Assembly: GCA_022447525.1 (NCBI GenBank)
Contig: JAKVBA010000004.1
Coordinates: 1 to 64,000, forward strand
Direction: 5' to 3'
From: Gammaproteobacteria bacterium
GTDB lineage: Bacteria > Pseudomonadota > Gammaproteobacteria > Arenicellales > Arenicellaceae
DNA length: 64,000 bases
Shown here piece after piece: positions 43,371 through 53,979 of this stretch. A program made the translations under genes and the position numbers. Below the pieces are notes generated by a model. That model was not told the DNA's origin. It made no database searches and was given only the letters and a program-made list of their open reading frames with translations. The stretch's first letter is position 1, and every line of letters starts with the position of its first letter.

Positions 43371-43439
43371 CGCTTGAGGAGCGTTGCAATGGGATCCCCT
43401 CCCGTCAGGCTCAAGCGTTTCAAACAGATAACGGCGCTC
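43371..43439 (+). promoter_or_regulatory. S-adenosylhomocysteine (SAH) riboswitch
   Basis: CGCTTGAGGAGCGTTGCAATGGGATCCCCTCCCGTCAGGCTCAAGCGTTTCAAACAGATAACGGCGCTC; the GAGGAGCG-UUGCAA and CAGGCUC core with distal AACGGCGCUC pseudoknot strand matches the SAH riboswitch; directly upstream of ahcY. Confidence 0.92.
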
Positions 43440-43476
43440 GTTTTTCATTAACTTTATTTTTAAGCGGAGATGAAAG

Positions 43477-44895
43477 ATGAGTGCAAATCCATCTATTCCT
43501 GAATTTACCGACTATCTAGTCAAAGACATCAACCTTGCTGATTTCGGTCGCAAAGAAATTGCGATTGCCGAGACGGAAATGCCTGGCCTGGTTTCAATAC
43601 GTGAAGAGTATCGGTCTGAGCAGCCACTAAAGGGCGCTAAGATCGCCGGGTCATTGCATATGACTATTCAAACAGCGGTGCTGATCGAAACTCTGGTTGC
43701 TCTTGGCGCAGAAGTTCGCTGGGCCTCTTGTAATATCTATTCCACGCAAGATCATGCAGCAGCAGCTATCGCTGCTCAAAACATTCCAGTTTTCGCGTTC
43801 AAAGGCGAAACATTGGATGAGTACTGGGAGTACACACACCAGATCATGAACTGGGAAGGCGATACTGGGCCGAATATGATTCTGGACGACGGTGGCGACG
43901 CAACAATGTTGTTGATATTAGGATCAAAGGCAGAAAAAGATATCTCTGTATTGGCAAATCCTGGCAGCGAAGAAGAAATCTGCTTATTCAATGCGATTAA
44001 AAAGACGCTTGCTAAAGACAACACTTGGTATTCTCGTCGATTAGCTGGCGTGCAAGGGGTTACTGAAGAAACTACAACGGGTGTAGCTCGTTTGTACAAA
44101 ATGGTTGAAGACGGTGAGTTGCCTTTCCCTGCGATCAACGTAAACGACTCGGTGACCAAATCTAAGTTCGATAATTTATACGGCTGTCGTGAATCATTAG
44201 TTGACTCAATTAAGCGCGCAACAGACGTGATGATCGCAGGCAAAACTGCGGTTGTGTGTGGCTATGGTGATGTGGGTAAAGGTTCGGCAGCTTCACTACG
44301 TGGCCTTGGTGCCATTGTTAAGGTAACTGAAATTGACCCGATTTGCGCCTTACAGGCAGCTATGGAAGGTTATGAGGTGGTTACTCTTGAAGACGCTGTT
44401 GCCGACGCAGATATCTTTGTTACAACTACCGGTAACTACGACATCATTCGTCGTGAGCACATGGAGGCGATGAAAGATCAAGCTATCGTTTGTAACATTG
44501 GCCACTTCGATAACGAAATCGATGTTGCCGGTTTAGAAGACTGCAAATGGGAAAATATCAAAGACCAAGTAGATCATGTGATCTTCCCTGATGGTAAGCG
44601 AATTATACTTTTAGCTAAAGGTCGTTTGGTAAATCTTGGCTGTGCTACCGGTCATCCGAGCTTTGTAATGTCAAACTCGTTTACCAACCAAACATTGGCG
44701 CAAATCGAGTTGTGGAGCAAAGGCGATAACTACGAAAATAACGTTTACATCTTGCCCAAGCACTTAGACGAAAAAGTAGCCCGTTTGCACCTTGAAAAAA
44801 TCGGTGCAAAGTTGACTACTCTGACACCAGAGCAAGCTGACTACATCAACGTAGAAGTAGACGGCCCATACAAACAAGAGCACTATCGTTATTAG
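43477..44895 (+). CDS. ahcY: Adenosylhomocysteinase
   Basis: [61 protein letters not shown]-terminal [11 protein letters not shown]. Confidence 0.99.
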   Translation: MSANPSIPEFTDYLVKDINLADFGRKEIAIAETEMPGLVSIREEYRSEQPLKGAKIAGSLHMTIQTAVLIETLVALGAEVRWASCNIYSTQDHAAAAIAAQNIPVFAFKGETLDEYWEYTHQIMNWEGDTGPNMILDDGGDATMLLILGSKAEKDISVLANPGSEEEICLFNAIKKTLAKDNTWYSRRLAGVQGVTEETTTGVARLYKMVEDGELPFPAINVNDSVTKSKFDNLYGCRESLVDSIKRATDVMIAGKTAVVCGYGDVGKGSAASLRGLGAIVKVTEIDPICALQAAMEGYEVVTLEDAVADADIFVTTTGNYDIIRREHMEAMKDQAIVCNIGHFDNEIDVAGLEDCKWENIKDQVDHVIFPDGKRIILLAKGRLVNLGCATGHPSFVMSNSFTNQTLAQIELWSKGDNYENNVYILPKHLDEKVARLHLEKIGAKLTTLTPEQADYINVEVDGPYKQEHYRY

Positions 44896-44937
44896 GCTGT
44901 TTGGCTTTTTATTGCCAACAAGCAAATAGGTAACGTA

Positions 44938-44963
44938 GGCGCTGCTGATCTTCCAGCAGCGCC
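44938..44963. terminator. Strong hairpin in the ahcY-metF intergenic region
   Basis: Perfect 10-bp stem GGCGCTGCTG / CAGCAGCGCC with 6-nt loop; no immediate U-tract, so role uncertain. Confidence 0.45.
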
Positions 44964-45107
44964 GATTGCTTTTCTTCGGTGCGCATACAACGCGTGGTCA
45001 CCCATTTCACTCGAGCATACCTTGATGAGAGCCGCATAGGTTTTTGACTGCTCAAAAGGGTGACCGCATCATGTTTGTTCGCCCAGTAAATCCAGAAAAC
45101 CGTCATT

Positions 45108-45953
45108 ATGAGTAATAGTAACGCCGAACTCAGTTTTGAGTTCTTTCCGCCGAGAACAGATAAAGGCTTCGAGAATCTTAGTAAAGTACAGACAGCGCTA
45201 GCTAAGTTTAACCCGACGTTTTTTTCGGTAACATACGGCGCCGGTGGTAGCACCCAAGAAGGTACGTTCGACGCAGTAAAGTCGATCTTAGACACTGGCT
45301 CGGCGGCGGCGCCACACTTAACTTGTGTGGGTGCATCTCACGATTTGATAAAAACCACTGTCCAACAATATTTGGACGTTGGTGTTCGGCGCATCGTGGT
45401 TTTACGTGGTGACCTACCAAGCGGAATGGTTGAGCGCGGTGACTTTAAATATGCAGAGGATTTGGTTCGATTCATTCGACAAGAGTTTGGTGATGATCTG
45501 CATTTAGAAGTTGCTGCTTACCCAGATTTCCATCCCGAGTCGGCCAACCCGTTGACTGATATTCAATACTTAAAGCGCAAGTTCGATGCTGGTGCCAGTT
45601 CGGCGATAACTCAATATTTTTATAACGCAGATAGTTACTTTGCGTTTGTAGATGAAGCACAACATATGGGCGTTAATGCTCCAATCGTGCCCGGCATCAT
45701 GCCAATAACAAATTACGCCACACTAGTTAGATTTTCCGATGCCTGTGGCGCCGAATTGCCGCGCTGGATCAGATCCCGACTGGAGCAGTATCAAAATGAT
45801 GAAGCCTCACTGAAGGCGTTTGGTATCGATGTGGTGACTCATTTGTGTCATGACCTTCTTGATAATGATGTGCCTGGTTTGCATTTTTATGCGCTCAATA
45901 AACTAGATCCGACCACGCAAATATGTCGAAATCTAGGCATCATAGAGCAGTAA
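45108..45953 (+). CDS. metF: Methylenetetrahydrofolate reductase
   Basis: LSFEFFPPRTDKGFENL; FFSVTYGAGGSTQEGTFD; APIVPGIMPITNY. Confidence 0.98.
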   Translation: MSNSNAELSFEFFPPRTDKGFENLSKVQTALAKFNPTFFSVTYGAGGSTQEGTFDAVKSILDTGSAAAPHLTCVGASHDLIKTTVQQYLDVGVRRIVVLRGDLPSGMVERGDFKYAEDLVRFIRQEFGDDLHLEVAAYPDFHPESANPLTDIQYLKRKFDAGASSAITQYFYNADSYFAFVDEAQHMGVNAPIVPGIMPITNYATLVRFSDACGAELPRWIRSRLEQYQNDEASLKAFGIDVVTHLCHDLLDNDVPGLHFYALNKLDPTTQICRNLGIIEQ

Positions 45954-45989
45954 TCACATGCGTCAAACGAGATCTGCTAGGGAAATAAT

Positions 45990-46982
45990 ATGAGTGTTCG
46001 AGAAACCCTGTTAAGTCTGATGGCTGAGCGTATTCTAGTTTTAGACGGCGCCATGGGCACTATGATTCAACGTCACAAACTAGAAGAAGAAGATTATCGC
46101 GGCGAGCGATTTGCCGATTGGGAAACGCCACTTAAAGGGATGAATGATCTTTTGGTATTGACTCAACCAGAACTCATTGCCGGTATTCATAAACAGTACT
46201 TGGATGCAGGGGCTGATATTATAGAAACCAATAATTTTAACGCGACACCAAGCGACTTGAAGCGATACGGCTTACAGGACTTTGCGTACGAAATTAATGT
46301 GGCGGCAGCAAGGCTTGCAAAACAATGCGCGGAAGAGGCTTCCACTGAAGACAAACCAAGGTTTGTTGCTGGCGTATTGGGGCCAAACCAAAAAACCGCA
46401 TCAGTATCAGTCGATGTAAACGACCCAGGCGCTAGAGCGATCACCTTCGATGAATTGGTCGAAGACTATTCAGTCGCAACACGAGGATTAATCGAAGGTG
46501 GAGCGGATATTATTCTGATCGAAACAGTGTTTGACACACTCAACGCAAAGGCGGCTGTTTTTGGAGCGCAAACTGTCTTTGATGAGGACGCCATAGAGTT
46601 GCCGATTATGATTTCGGGCACCATAACCGATGCATCAGGGCGCACTCTAACGGGACAGGTTACAGAAGCGTTTTACAATAGTTTGCGACACGCCCAGCCA
46701 CTGACGATTGGCCTGAATTGCGCCCTTGGCCCAAACGATCTGCGTCAATACATTGCCGAAATGGCTAGAGTCTCAGGTGTTGGCGTGTCGGCCCATCCCA
46801 ATGCCGGACTTCCGAATGAGTTGGGTGAGTACGATATGGAGCCGGAAGAGATGGCGTCTCATCTTAAAGAGTGGGCAGAAAGCGGCTTTTTAAACATCGT
46901 GGGCGGTTGTTGTGGCTCGTCACCAGATCACATCAAAGCCATTGCAGATGGGGTGTCTGATAAAGCACCTCGTAGAATGTAA
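45990..46982 (+). CDS. metH: Methionine synthase, homocysteine-binding module (split MetH, N-terminal part)
   Basis: [36 protein letters not shown] and [17 protein letters not shown] zinc-cysteine motifs; own stop codon before the next ORF. Confidence 0.95.
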   Translation: MSVRETLLSLMAERILVLDGAMGTMIQRHKLEEEDYRGERFADWETPLKGMNDLLVLTQPELIAGIHKQYLDAGADIIETNNFNATPSDLKRYGLQDFAYEINVAAARLAKQCAEEASTEDKPRFVAGVLGPNQKTASVSVDVNDPGARAITFDELVEDYSVATRGLIEGGADIILIETVFDTLNAKAAVFGAQTVFDEDAIELPIMISGTITDASGRTLTGQVTEAFYNSLRHAQPLTIGLNCALGPNDLRQYIAEMARVSGVGVSAHPNAGLPNELGEYDMEPEEMASHLKEWAESGFLNIVGGCCGSSPDHIKAIADGVSDKAPRRM

Positions 46983-47009
46983 GCAACGATTGAGCATAGG
47001 GGTTAAATC

Positions 47010-49700
47010 ATGGGCAAACCAGTTTCAATGCGTCTTTCTGGATTAGAGCCGTTCAATATCGGCGGGGATACGCTGTTTGTAAACATAGGTGAAAGAACCA
47101 ACGTTACAGGCTCAGCAAAGTTCAAAAAGCTCATTAAAGAAGAGGATTACGAGGCCGCATTAGAGGTAGCGCGCCAACAAGTTGAAGCCGGTGCTCAGAT
47201 TATCGATGTCAACATGGACGAAGGTTTGATTGACGCCGAAAAAGTCATGGTTACCTTTTTAAATTTGATGGCCTCTGAGCCGGATATTTCCAGAGTACCG
47301 GTGATGATCGACTCCTCCAAGTGGGAAGTTATCGAGGCGGGTCTAAAATGTCTGCAAGGCAAAGGCATTGTAAACTCGATCTCACTTAAAGAGGGCGAGG
47401 AGAAATTTATAGAGCAGGCCAAACTGGTAAGACGCTACGGCGCCGCCGTTATCGTCATGGCCTTTGATGAAGTTGGGCAAGCAGACACCAAAGAGCGCAA
47501 AGTAGAGATTTGTACGCGCGCCTACAAGGTACTCACTGAAAAAGTTGGCTTTCCTCCGGAAGACATCATTTTTGATCCAAATATTTTTGCCATCGCCACC
47601 GGGATAGATGAGCACAATAATTACGCGGTTGATTTTATAGAGGCCACACGTGAAATAAAAGCCACGTTACCATATGCCCAAGTATCTGGCGGTGTATCCA
47701 ACGTATCGTTCTCGTTTCGTGGTAATAATCCGGTCCGCGAAGCTATTCACTCGGTTTTTTTATACCATGCAATCAAAGCCGGTATGGACATGGGTATTGT
47801 CAATGCCGGTCAACTGGCGATCTACGAAGACCTCCCGGAAGAGCTGCGCGACAAAGTAGAAGCCGTGGTATTGAATACTACAGATACCGCTACTGAAGAC
47901 CTACTTGCCATTGCGGATAAATATCGTGGTGATGGCAAGGCTGTGGATAACCAACAAGACCTTGAATGGCGTACATGGGACGTCAATAAAAGACTTGCGC
48001 ATGCGCTAGTCAAAGGTATTACCGAATTCATTGAAGAAGATACCGAACAAGCCCGTGTAAATGCCGACAAACCTCTTCACGTAATTGAGGGACCGCTGAT
48101 GGATGGTATGAATATCGTCGGTGATTTGTTTGGTTCTGGAAAAATGTTCTTACCACAGGTAGTGAAATCGGCGCGAGTAATGAAAAAGGCCGTCGCATAT
48201 TTGATGCCCTATATCGAAGAAGAAAAGGAAGAGGGCGATACCAACGGTCGAATTTTGATGGCCACGGTAAAAGGTGATGTGCATGATATCGGTAAAAATA
48301 TTGTAGGCGTGGTACTGCAGTGCAATAACTTCGAAGTGGTAGACCTCGGTGTTATGGTGCCGGCCGAGCAGATCTTAAAAGAAGCCATCGCCAATCAATG
48401 CGACATGATTGGCCTCTCTGGTTTGATCACACCATCACTTGATGAAATGGTCCACGTGGCGAAAGAGATGGAACGCCAAGGCGTTGATATGCCGTTGATG
48501 ATTGGAGGAGCGACCACATCAAAAGTGCATACTGCGTTAAAGATCGAACCTAATCTTTTAAAGGACCAAGTAGTCCATGTTGCCGACGCTTCTCGAGCAG
48601 TTGGTGTAGCGCAAAATCTATTGTCTGCAGAAAATAAATCCGGGTTTGTTGCGGATCTAAAAGAAGAATACGACCGTATTCGAGTTGAGCGGGCCAAGCA
48701 TGGCAAAGTACATAAAACGCTCGAAATTAAAGAAGCCAGGGCTAAAAAGGTTGATATCGATTGGGCCAACTACACTCCAGATAAACCAAGCTTTTTAGGG
48801 CTTAAAACGTTTGACGATTATGACTTAGAAGACCTAGTTGACCGTATTGACTGGACACCGTTTTTCAGCGCATGGGAGTTGGCTGGTCGATATCCCCGTA
48901 TTTTAGAAGACGAAGTAATCGGTGAAGAGGCCAAAAAACTATTCGCGGATGGTCAGGTTATGCTCAAAAAAATTATTGATGAGCAATGGTTACAGGCACG
49001 TGGTGTTATAGGTTTCTTTCCAGCAAATAGCTCGGGCGATGATATCGAAGTCTACGTAGATGAAACTCGAGACTCAGTTGCTCATACTTTGCATAACCTA
49101 CGGCAACAGGACAAAAAGAAAAATCAACAACAACCAAACTACTGTCTGTCTGACTACATCGCACCCAAAGAAACTAATCTGGCAGACTATATTGGCGGTT
49201 TTGCGGTCACCACTGGACATAAAATCGAAGAAAAGATAGCGGAGTTTGAAGCCGATAACGATGACTACAACTCAATCATGCTCAAAGTTCTCGCAGACCG
49301 ACTAGCCGAAGCGTTTGCTGAACGAATGCATGAGCGTGTGCGAAAAGAATTCTGGGGTTATGAAGTTCAAGAATCGCTAAGTAACGAAGAGCTTATCAAA
49401 GAAAAGTACCGCGGCATCCGTCCGGCGCCTGGTTACCCTGCATGCCCTGACCATACTGAAAAAGCCACACTTTGGCAGATGCTAAAGCCCGAGGAAAATG
49501 CAGGCATGACCATCACCGAAAGTTTTGCCATGCTGCCTACGGCTGCTGTCAGTGGATGGTACTTTGCGCATCCCGAATCCCGATACTTCTCGGTCACTCG
49601 TATTCAAGAAGATCAGGTTATAGACTACGCCGAGCGCAAAGGTATGGATACCATGAGCGCAGAGCGCTGGTTAGCGCCGATCTTGGGCTACGATGTATAG
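47010..49700 (+). CDS. metH: Methionine synthase, pterin-/B12-binding and reactivation modules (split MetH, C-terminal part)
   Basis: [50 protein letters not shown] (B12 DxHxxG); C-terminal [15 protein letters not shown] and [24 protein letters not shown]. Confidence 0.97.
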   Translation: MGKPVSMRLSGLEPFNIGGDTLFVNIGERTNVTGSAKFKKLIKEEDYEAALEVARQQVEAGAQIIDVNMDEGLIDAEKVMVTFLNLMASEPDISRVPVMIDSSKWEVIEAGLKCLQGKGIVNSISLKEGEEKFIEQAKLVRRYGAAVIVMAFDEVGQADTKERKVEICTRAYKVLTEKVGFPPEDIIFDPNIFAIATGIDEHNNYAVDFIEATREIKATLPYAQVSGGVSNVSFSFRGNNPVREAIHSVFLYHAIKAGMDMGIVNAGQLAIYEDLPEELRDKVEAVVLNTTDTATEDLLAIADKYRGDGKAVDNQQDLEWRTWDVNKRLAHALVKGITEFIEEDTEQARVNADKPLHVIEGPLMDGMNIVGDLFGSGKMFLPQVVKSARVMKKAVAYLMPYIEEEKEEGDTNGRILMATVKGDVHDIGKNIVGVVLQCNNFEVVDLGVMVPAEQILKEAIANQCDMIGLSGLITPSLDEMVHVAKEMERQGVDMPLMIGGATTSKVHTALKIEPNLLKDQVVHVADASRAVGVAQNLLSAENKSGFVADLKEEYDRIRVERAKHGKVHKTLEIKEARAKKVDIDWANYTPDKPSFLGLKTFDDYDLEDLVDRIDWTPFFSAWELAGRYPRILEDEVIGEEAKKLFADGQVMLKKIIDEQWLQARGVIGFFPANSSGDDIEVYVDETRDSVAHTLHNLRQQDKKKNQQQPNYCLSDYIAPKETNLADYIGGFAVTTGHKIEEKIAEFEADNDDYNSIMLKVLADRLAEAFAERMHERVRKEFWGYEVQESLSNEELIKEKYRGIRPAPGYPACPDHTEKATLWQMLKPEENAGMTITESFAMLPTAAVSGWYFAHPESRYFSVTRIQEDQVIDYAERKGMDTMSAERWLAPILGYDV

Positions 49701-49993
49701 ACAAATAGTAAAATTGTAAACAACTTATAATATACCCCTTCGGGGTGATTCATTCAGACTCATTAGAAACTATACTTGTATTCGTTGATTGACTAGCACG
49801 TTGCGCAGAACGTGTGACTCTTTGAGCAAGCAGAAACGTACTGTTTAAGTTTCTCATGATAGGCTGTAAGCGTTCTCGGGTTGGGTCTGAAACGCAAGCG
49901 TATTGTAGCGAGGAATAACTCAATGTATGGGGTTATAAAGAGGGTCCAGTCGAGGGATTTGCTTGCTTGAAGCCAATCAGCACAGGGGTTGGG

Positions 49994-50032
49994 AGAGTGG
50001 TGCTCGGATTAAAATATCCGTGGCACCACTCT
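49994..50032. other. Long hairpin-forming intergenic sequence downstream of metH
   Basis: AGAGTGGTGC (49994-50003) / GCACCACTCT (50023-50032) with inner GGAT/ATCC pairing. Confidence 0.55.
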
Positions 50033-50145
50033 TTCCCTACTCTGTTAAAATACATCTCTTTATTTCTCAAATAGACCTATTTCCCTAAGCGATACTGTAG
50101 CGAAGTAGCGATCAGTCCGGCTCTAACAATAAGTTCTGTATCATT

Positions 50146-50991
50146 ATGACTAAACATCAAAGCCCACTATTGGACTTCATGGATTGCGAAGTTCTAGACC
50201 TAAATTTATATCGCGGCCAAAGCAAAGATTTAAAAACAGGTCAGGTCTACGGCGGACAAGTTTTAGGGCAAGCCATTAAAGCGGCCTATAACACTATTGC
50301 ACCAGATCGTACGATCCATTCGGCACACGCTTACTTTCTTCTGCGCGGTGACGTAAATGCGCCCATTATTTATGAAGTAGATCGCAGCTTGGATGGTGGC
50401 AGTTTTTCATCGAGAAGAGTGGTAGCGATACAACACGGTCGTCAAATCTTCCACTTGTCTGCTTCGTTTCAAAAACAAGAGAAGGGCCTAGACTTCTACC
50501 GACAATGGACCCCGCCCATAGACGCCTTACACAAAGCTTTAGAGCAAAAAATACCCGAAGAGCACAACTTTCAAAACGAATACTTTGACGTACACTTTTT
50601 ACCAAAACACAAACGCACACACGAAGACTGCGTTCAATACTGGATGAAAGCAAAACATCCGCTGCCCGATGACCTTACCTGTCATCATACAGTGCTAGCA
50701 TATATTTCAGATATGGGCCTTTTACTTTCGACGCTAAATCCGCATGGCCTTGATGAACCAAACATGCAAAAACGTCACGAAAAAGTGTTGCTTGCAACCA
50801 TCGACCATGCAATCTGGTTCCATAGACCGTTCAGAGCTGACGACTGGCTATTTTACCAATGCCGAGTGCAATCAACTGGTAACGGGCGAGGTCTAGCCAA
50901 TGGCAGAGTCTATGATCAAAATGGCACTCTAGTAGCCTCAACCTCTCAGGAAGGGGTATTAAGACTTAGAAAAAACAAGCCCAAAAAATAG
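50146..50991 (+). CDS. tesB: Acyl-CoA thioesterase II
   Basis: YRGQSKDLKTGQVYGGQVLGQAIKAAYNTI; HSAHAYFLLRGD; SLDGGSFSSRRVVAIQ; C-terminal STSQEGVLR. Confidence 0.96.
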   Translation: MTKHQSPLLDFMDCEVLDLNLYRGQSKDLKTGQVYGGQVLGQAIKAAYNTIAPDRTIHSAHAYFLLRGDVNAPIIYEVDRSLDGGSFSSRRVVAIQHGRQIFHLSASFQKQEKGLDFYRQWTPPIDALHKALEQKIPEEHNFQNEYFDVHFLPKHKRTHEDCVQYWMKAKHPLPDDLTCHHTVLAYISDMGLLLSTLNPHGLDEPNMQKRHEKVLLATIDHAIWFHRPFRADDWLFYQCRVQSTGNGRGLANGRVYDQNGTLVASTSQEGVLRLRKNKPKK

Positions 50992-51290
50992 ATCGACATC
51001 AACCACTCCAAGAACTTAAAACATACATCAAAACTGCAAAAAATACCTTCCTTGGCTCTATCACAAAATGTTTTACCCTTTTAATCTGAAGAACTGGGCT
51101 AATAATACGGTGTGGTCATTCATGGTTTTATCTCACGCATAAACCATAAAGCAAAGCCATACTATGGTTTTGGCTCTACTAGCTCCTTGGGATCGAGGTT
51201 TAATACTATCATAGGGCGTGATTTTTCTATGGTAAACGGTGTAAGTGAACGCTAGAGGCGCTGAAGTAATTATTAAGTTGAAAAAATAAC

Positions 51291-51819
51291 ATGAAAGTAA
51301 GTTATATCGTCATTGGTCTGTTAGCTTTTTTTGGCTATATTTTTTAGCTGACACAGAAGAAGAAAATTCTTCAGTGGTCTATTCAAAACCTCCTTTAATA
51401 GAGGACAGAAAAGGGCCATCAATAGAGCTTTACGAGATTGGCGAGCTTTTTGATTCAGAGAGAAACCTGTCAGATCTCGCAGAGGAGGGTCAATATACGA
51501 TAGTTGAGATATATAGTGTTCACTGCTCAACATGTACAAAACTTGATAGACGATTTAACAACTTCATTAAAAAAAGAAAAGATGTAGTAATAAAAAAGTG
51601 AAGACATTTAGTGGTTGTATTAAGTTTCCGACCAGTGATGGTTTAACCGGGAAAGAATGGCGTCGAAGGCAAGACAAAATTCGCGACATCTATCAGTTCT
51701 ATGGAACGCCTCATATAGAGATCTATGGACCGTATGGTAATGTCATCGCAGCTGATAATAACAGGGACAAGAGTGGGCTCAATTTTCTCTTTAGCCGGCT
51801 AGATGACAGTCTTCAGTAA
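51291..51819 (+). pseudogene. Thioredoxin-like secreted protein gene broken by two homopolymer-associated frameshifts
   Basis: ATG at 51291 encodes MKVSYIVIGLLAFFGYIF* (signal-peptide-like); one extra T in the T6 run (51340-51345) continues as LADTEEENSSVVYSKPP...VEIYSVHCSTCTKLDRR (CxxC); one extra A in the A6 run (51592-51597) continues as VKTFSGCIKF...FYGTPHIEIYGPYGNVI. Confidence 0.7.
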
Positions 51820-51907
51820 TTCGATCTGCGATTGAGAATATATAATATTTGCCTAAGCTGATGTTTATTTTGTTGATGGTAACAATCATTATCGAGATGC
51901 TATTCCG

Positions 51908-52003
51908 CATGGGTCAAACAAGAAACGTTATTATCATGGTTACACCTTGGCATTTAAGCTTAAAGCCGTTAAATTAGCCGATCACCCTAAGATTAAATCG
52001 TAG
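51908..52003 (+). pseudogene. Possible IS3-type transposase OrfA remnant
   Basis: Frame reads HGSNKKRYYHGYTLAFKLKAVKLADHPKIKS* then DIGEVTTAVS; resembles the (Y)xxxFKLEAVKLAxxP N-terminus of OrfA helix-turn-helix proteins; no intact ORF. Confidence 0.4.
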
Positions 52004-52114
52004 GATATCGGCGAAGTAACTACAGCTGTTTCAATTCAACAAGCTAGGCTCTTCGGAGCAGGTTCGCGCTTTTAAATAGGTAAAGCAATATCTAAAGTCC
52101 ATGAGGTAGGATCC

Positions 52115-52489
52115 TTGAAAATCGTAGAATATAAAACCTTTATTGATCATTTAAAGAATAAATCGATTTCCGACGTCACGATATATAAGTTTACTGGTGA
52201 AATCGAAGTTACTTATAAAATCGATGATCAAGCTTATGGTGCAAAGGGTCCATTTGGTCTAAATCGCGACCCACTATTGCAGCAGACCTTGGATTCTAAC
52301 AACATCAGCTACAGCATATTACGTGAAGAGCATCCGGGCTTTAAGGGCTCTTTCGAAAGTATAGCTGAATACAGTTCTTTACTATTTTTGATGTTTCCTT
52401 TACTGCTTGTGATCGCAATTATAGTTCAGGCTAGTACGATCAAGAGGTTAACTAAGTTATTGGAAAATCAAGAAAATGACAGAAATTAG
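52115..52489 (+). CDS. Hypothetical protein with C-terminal TM helix, loosely like the FtsH N-terminal region
   Basis: KTFIDHLKNKSISDVTIYKFTGEIEVTYKIDDQAYG...LLFLMFPLLLVIAIIVQAS; preceded by a gaggtagg-like RBS; no AAA domain follows. Confidence 0.5.
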   Translation: MKIVEYKTFIDHLKNKSISDVTIYKFTGEIEVTYKIDDQAYGAKGPFGLNRDPLLQQTLDSNNISYSILREEHPGFKGSFESIAEYSSLLFLMFPLLLVIAIIVQASTIKRLTKLLENQENDRN

Positions 52490-52889
52490 ACTTAAAACAG
52501 AAACCACTAGCGTGTTTGGCGCTAATACTCTTATGCCGTGTAACGGACCTAAGTCTACTTAAAGAATTTACGTCCTCGATTCCTTATCTTTTGATCAGAA
52601 ATTCGACTAAATTGATAGTAAGCTATGCATTCATTGCTTCTCGGTAATGACAAACGAATGAGGAAATCTTTCAACGTGAACGTGTTTTCTTGCTTATTTT
52701 GACTCAGCTTATCGTTACCCAGTCCAACGAATTTTAGATAACAGGGCGAGAAATGTGAGGATCTATTATCAAGAAAGATTGAGAGAGAGTAGAAAAGCCG
52801 ATAAGTTAATACATCCGTCCCTAGTAAAGGGGTGACCTTTTTATTAAAAAAGTATACGACCTTCGAGAAGCTAGAGTTTTACGCTTTAG

Positions 52890-53342
52890 ATGTTTATGAA
52901 CTCATCCGAAACTATAAATAAATTCTTAATTGTAGGAGCAATTTGTAGTGCCGTCGCAGCGCTTGCTCATTTAGGTTGCGTCATTTTTGGTGGCGATTGG
53001 TATCGCTTTTTTGGTGCAGGTGAGCACATGGCTGTTTTAGCTGAGCAGGGTCATTGGTATCCAACAGTGGTGACGACCTCGATTGTTGTGGTACTTTTTA
53101 TTTGGGCCTTATACGCGCTATCAGGTGCAAAAGTAATTGCCAAGCTGTCATTCTTAAAACTTGGTTTATGCACCATATCGAGTCTTTATATTTTGCGTGG
53201 CGTGGCATTCGTCGGCATCATGCCGATGTTTCCAGACAACAGTTTCAGTTTTTGGCTTGTTAGTTCTGGTATTTGCGTGTTTATTGGCTCTATGTATGCA
53301 ATCGGTACATACAAGGCTTGGGCGTATTTAACCAGTGTCTGA
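52890..53342 (+). CDS. Hypothetical integral membrane protein (four TM segments)
   Basis: 150 aa with hydrophobic segments FLIVGAICSAVAALAHLGCVIFGG, VVTTSIVVVLFIWALYAL, etc. Confidence 0.65.
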   Translation: MFMNSSETINKFLIVGAICSAVAALAHLGCVIFGGDWYRFFGAGEHMAVLAEQGHWYPTVVTTSIVVVLFIWALYALSGAKVIAKLSFLKLGLCTISSLYILRGVAFVGIMPMFPDNSFSFWLVSSGICVFIGSMYAIGTYKAWAYLTSV

Positions 53343-53709
53343 CGGCCATTAAAAATGGTTAAATCAAGGAGATATGTTTGAAAACATGCGCACACCTTTT
53401 CGACGCTAATTTAGGAATCTATGAGTGGAGAGTGGGCACCCTAAATAGTTACACAATCACGACATGCGATTGCTGCGATTCTGCTAAATGAATGTGGAAA
53501 CATGCTTTCAACGCGGCGCGGGAGCTCAGCAGCTAAGACGGCGTATTTTTAGGTGCTTAAGCCTATTAACGCGTTTCCCATAAAAGCGTCTCTATCTTCT
53601 AATTTGCACTCAAAACTTCAATTAGTTCGATCGCATAGTCCAAACAAGTTTAGTGCGTTTTGATAGATTAGGTGACCGCAAGAACCTATTGGTCATGTTG
53701 CAGCTATCT

Positions 53710-53778
53710 ATAGTAGTTGTTAGTGATAGGGGATAGTAGTTGTTAGTGATAGGGGATAGTAGTTGTTAGTGATAGAGG
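53710..53778. repeat. Tandem repeat, 3 x 23 bp
   Basis: Unit ATAGTAGTTGTTAGTGATAGGGG at 53710, 53733 and 53756; third copy ends GATAGAGG (one substitution). Confidence 0.95.
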
Positions 53779-53979
53779 ATTCTTTGACACCTTCAGCATC
53801 TAAGCTTTTTTGCTTTTGTTCATGTTATGTTTGGGAAAATATTAGCTGTCGTTGTTTTAGAGAAGATTCTATCAAGTCCTATTAATTTTCGATTTGCTCG
53901 AAGTAGCAAGGCCATAGCGCGAACATAGATCTTTTTATCCGTTTAATAAGTGAGTTAAAACCACAATGCTCAGAGAACA

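Noticed and set aside
44909-45295. 128-aa ORF on the - strand
   Set aside because: Half of it is antisense to the well-supported metF N-terminus; the rest covers a hairpin-bearing intergenic region; no recognisable family.
51592-51598. Programmed -1 frameshift as the main explanation for the broken thioredoxin-like gene
   Set aside because: Although A_AAA_AAG is in frame, a second independent break at a T6 run makes gene decay or homopolymer error more parsimonious; kept only as an alternative to test.
53710-53778. CRISPR-like direct repeats
   Set aside because: The 23-bp units are directly contiguous with no spacers and no cas genes nearby; it is a simple tandem repeat.
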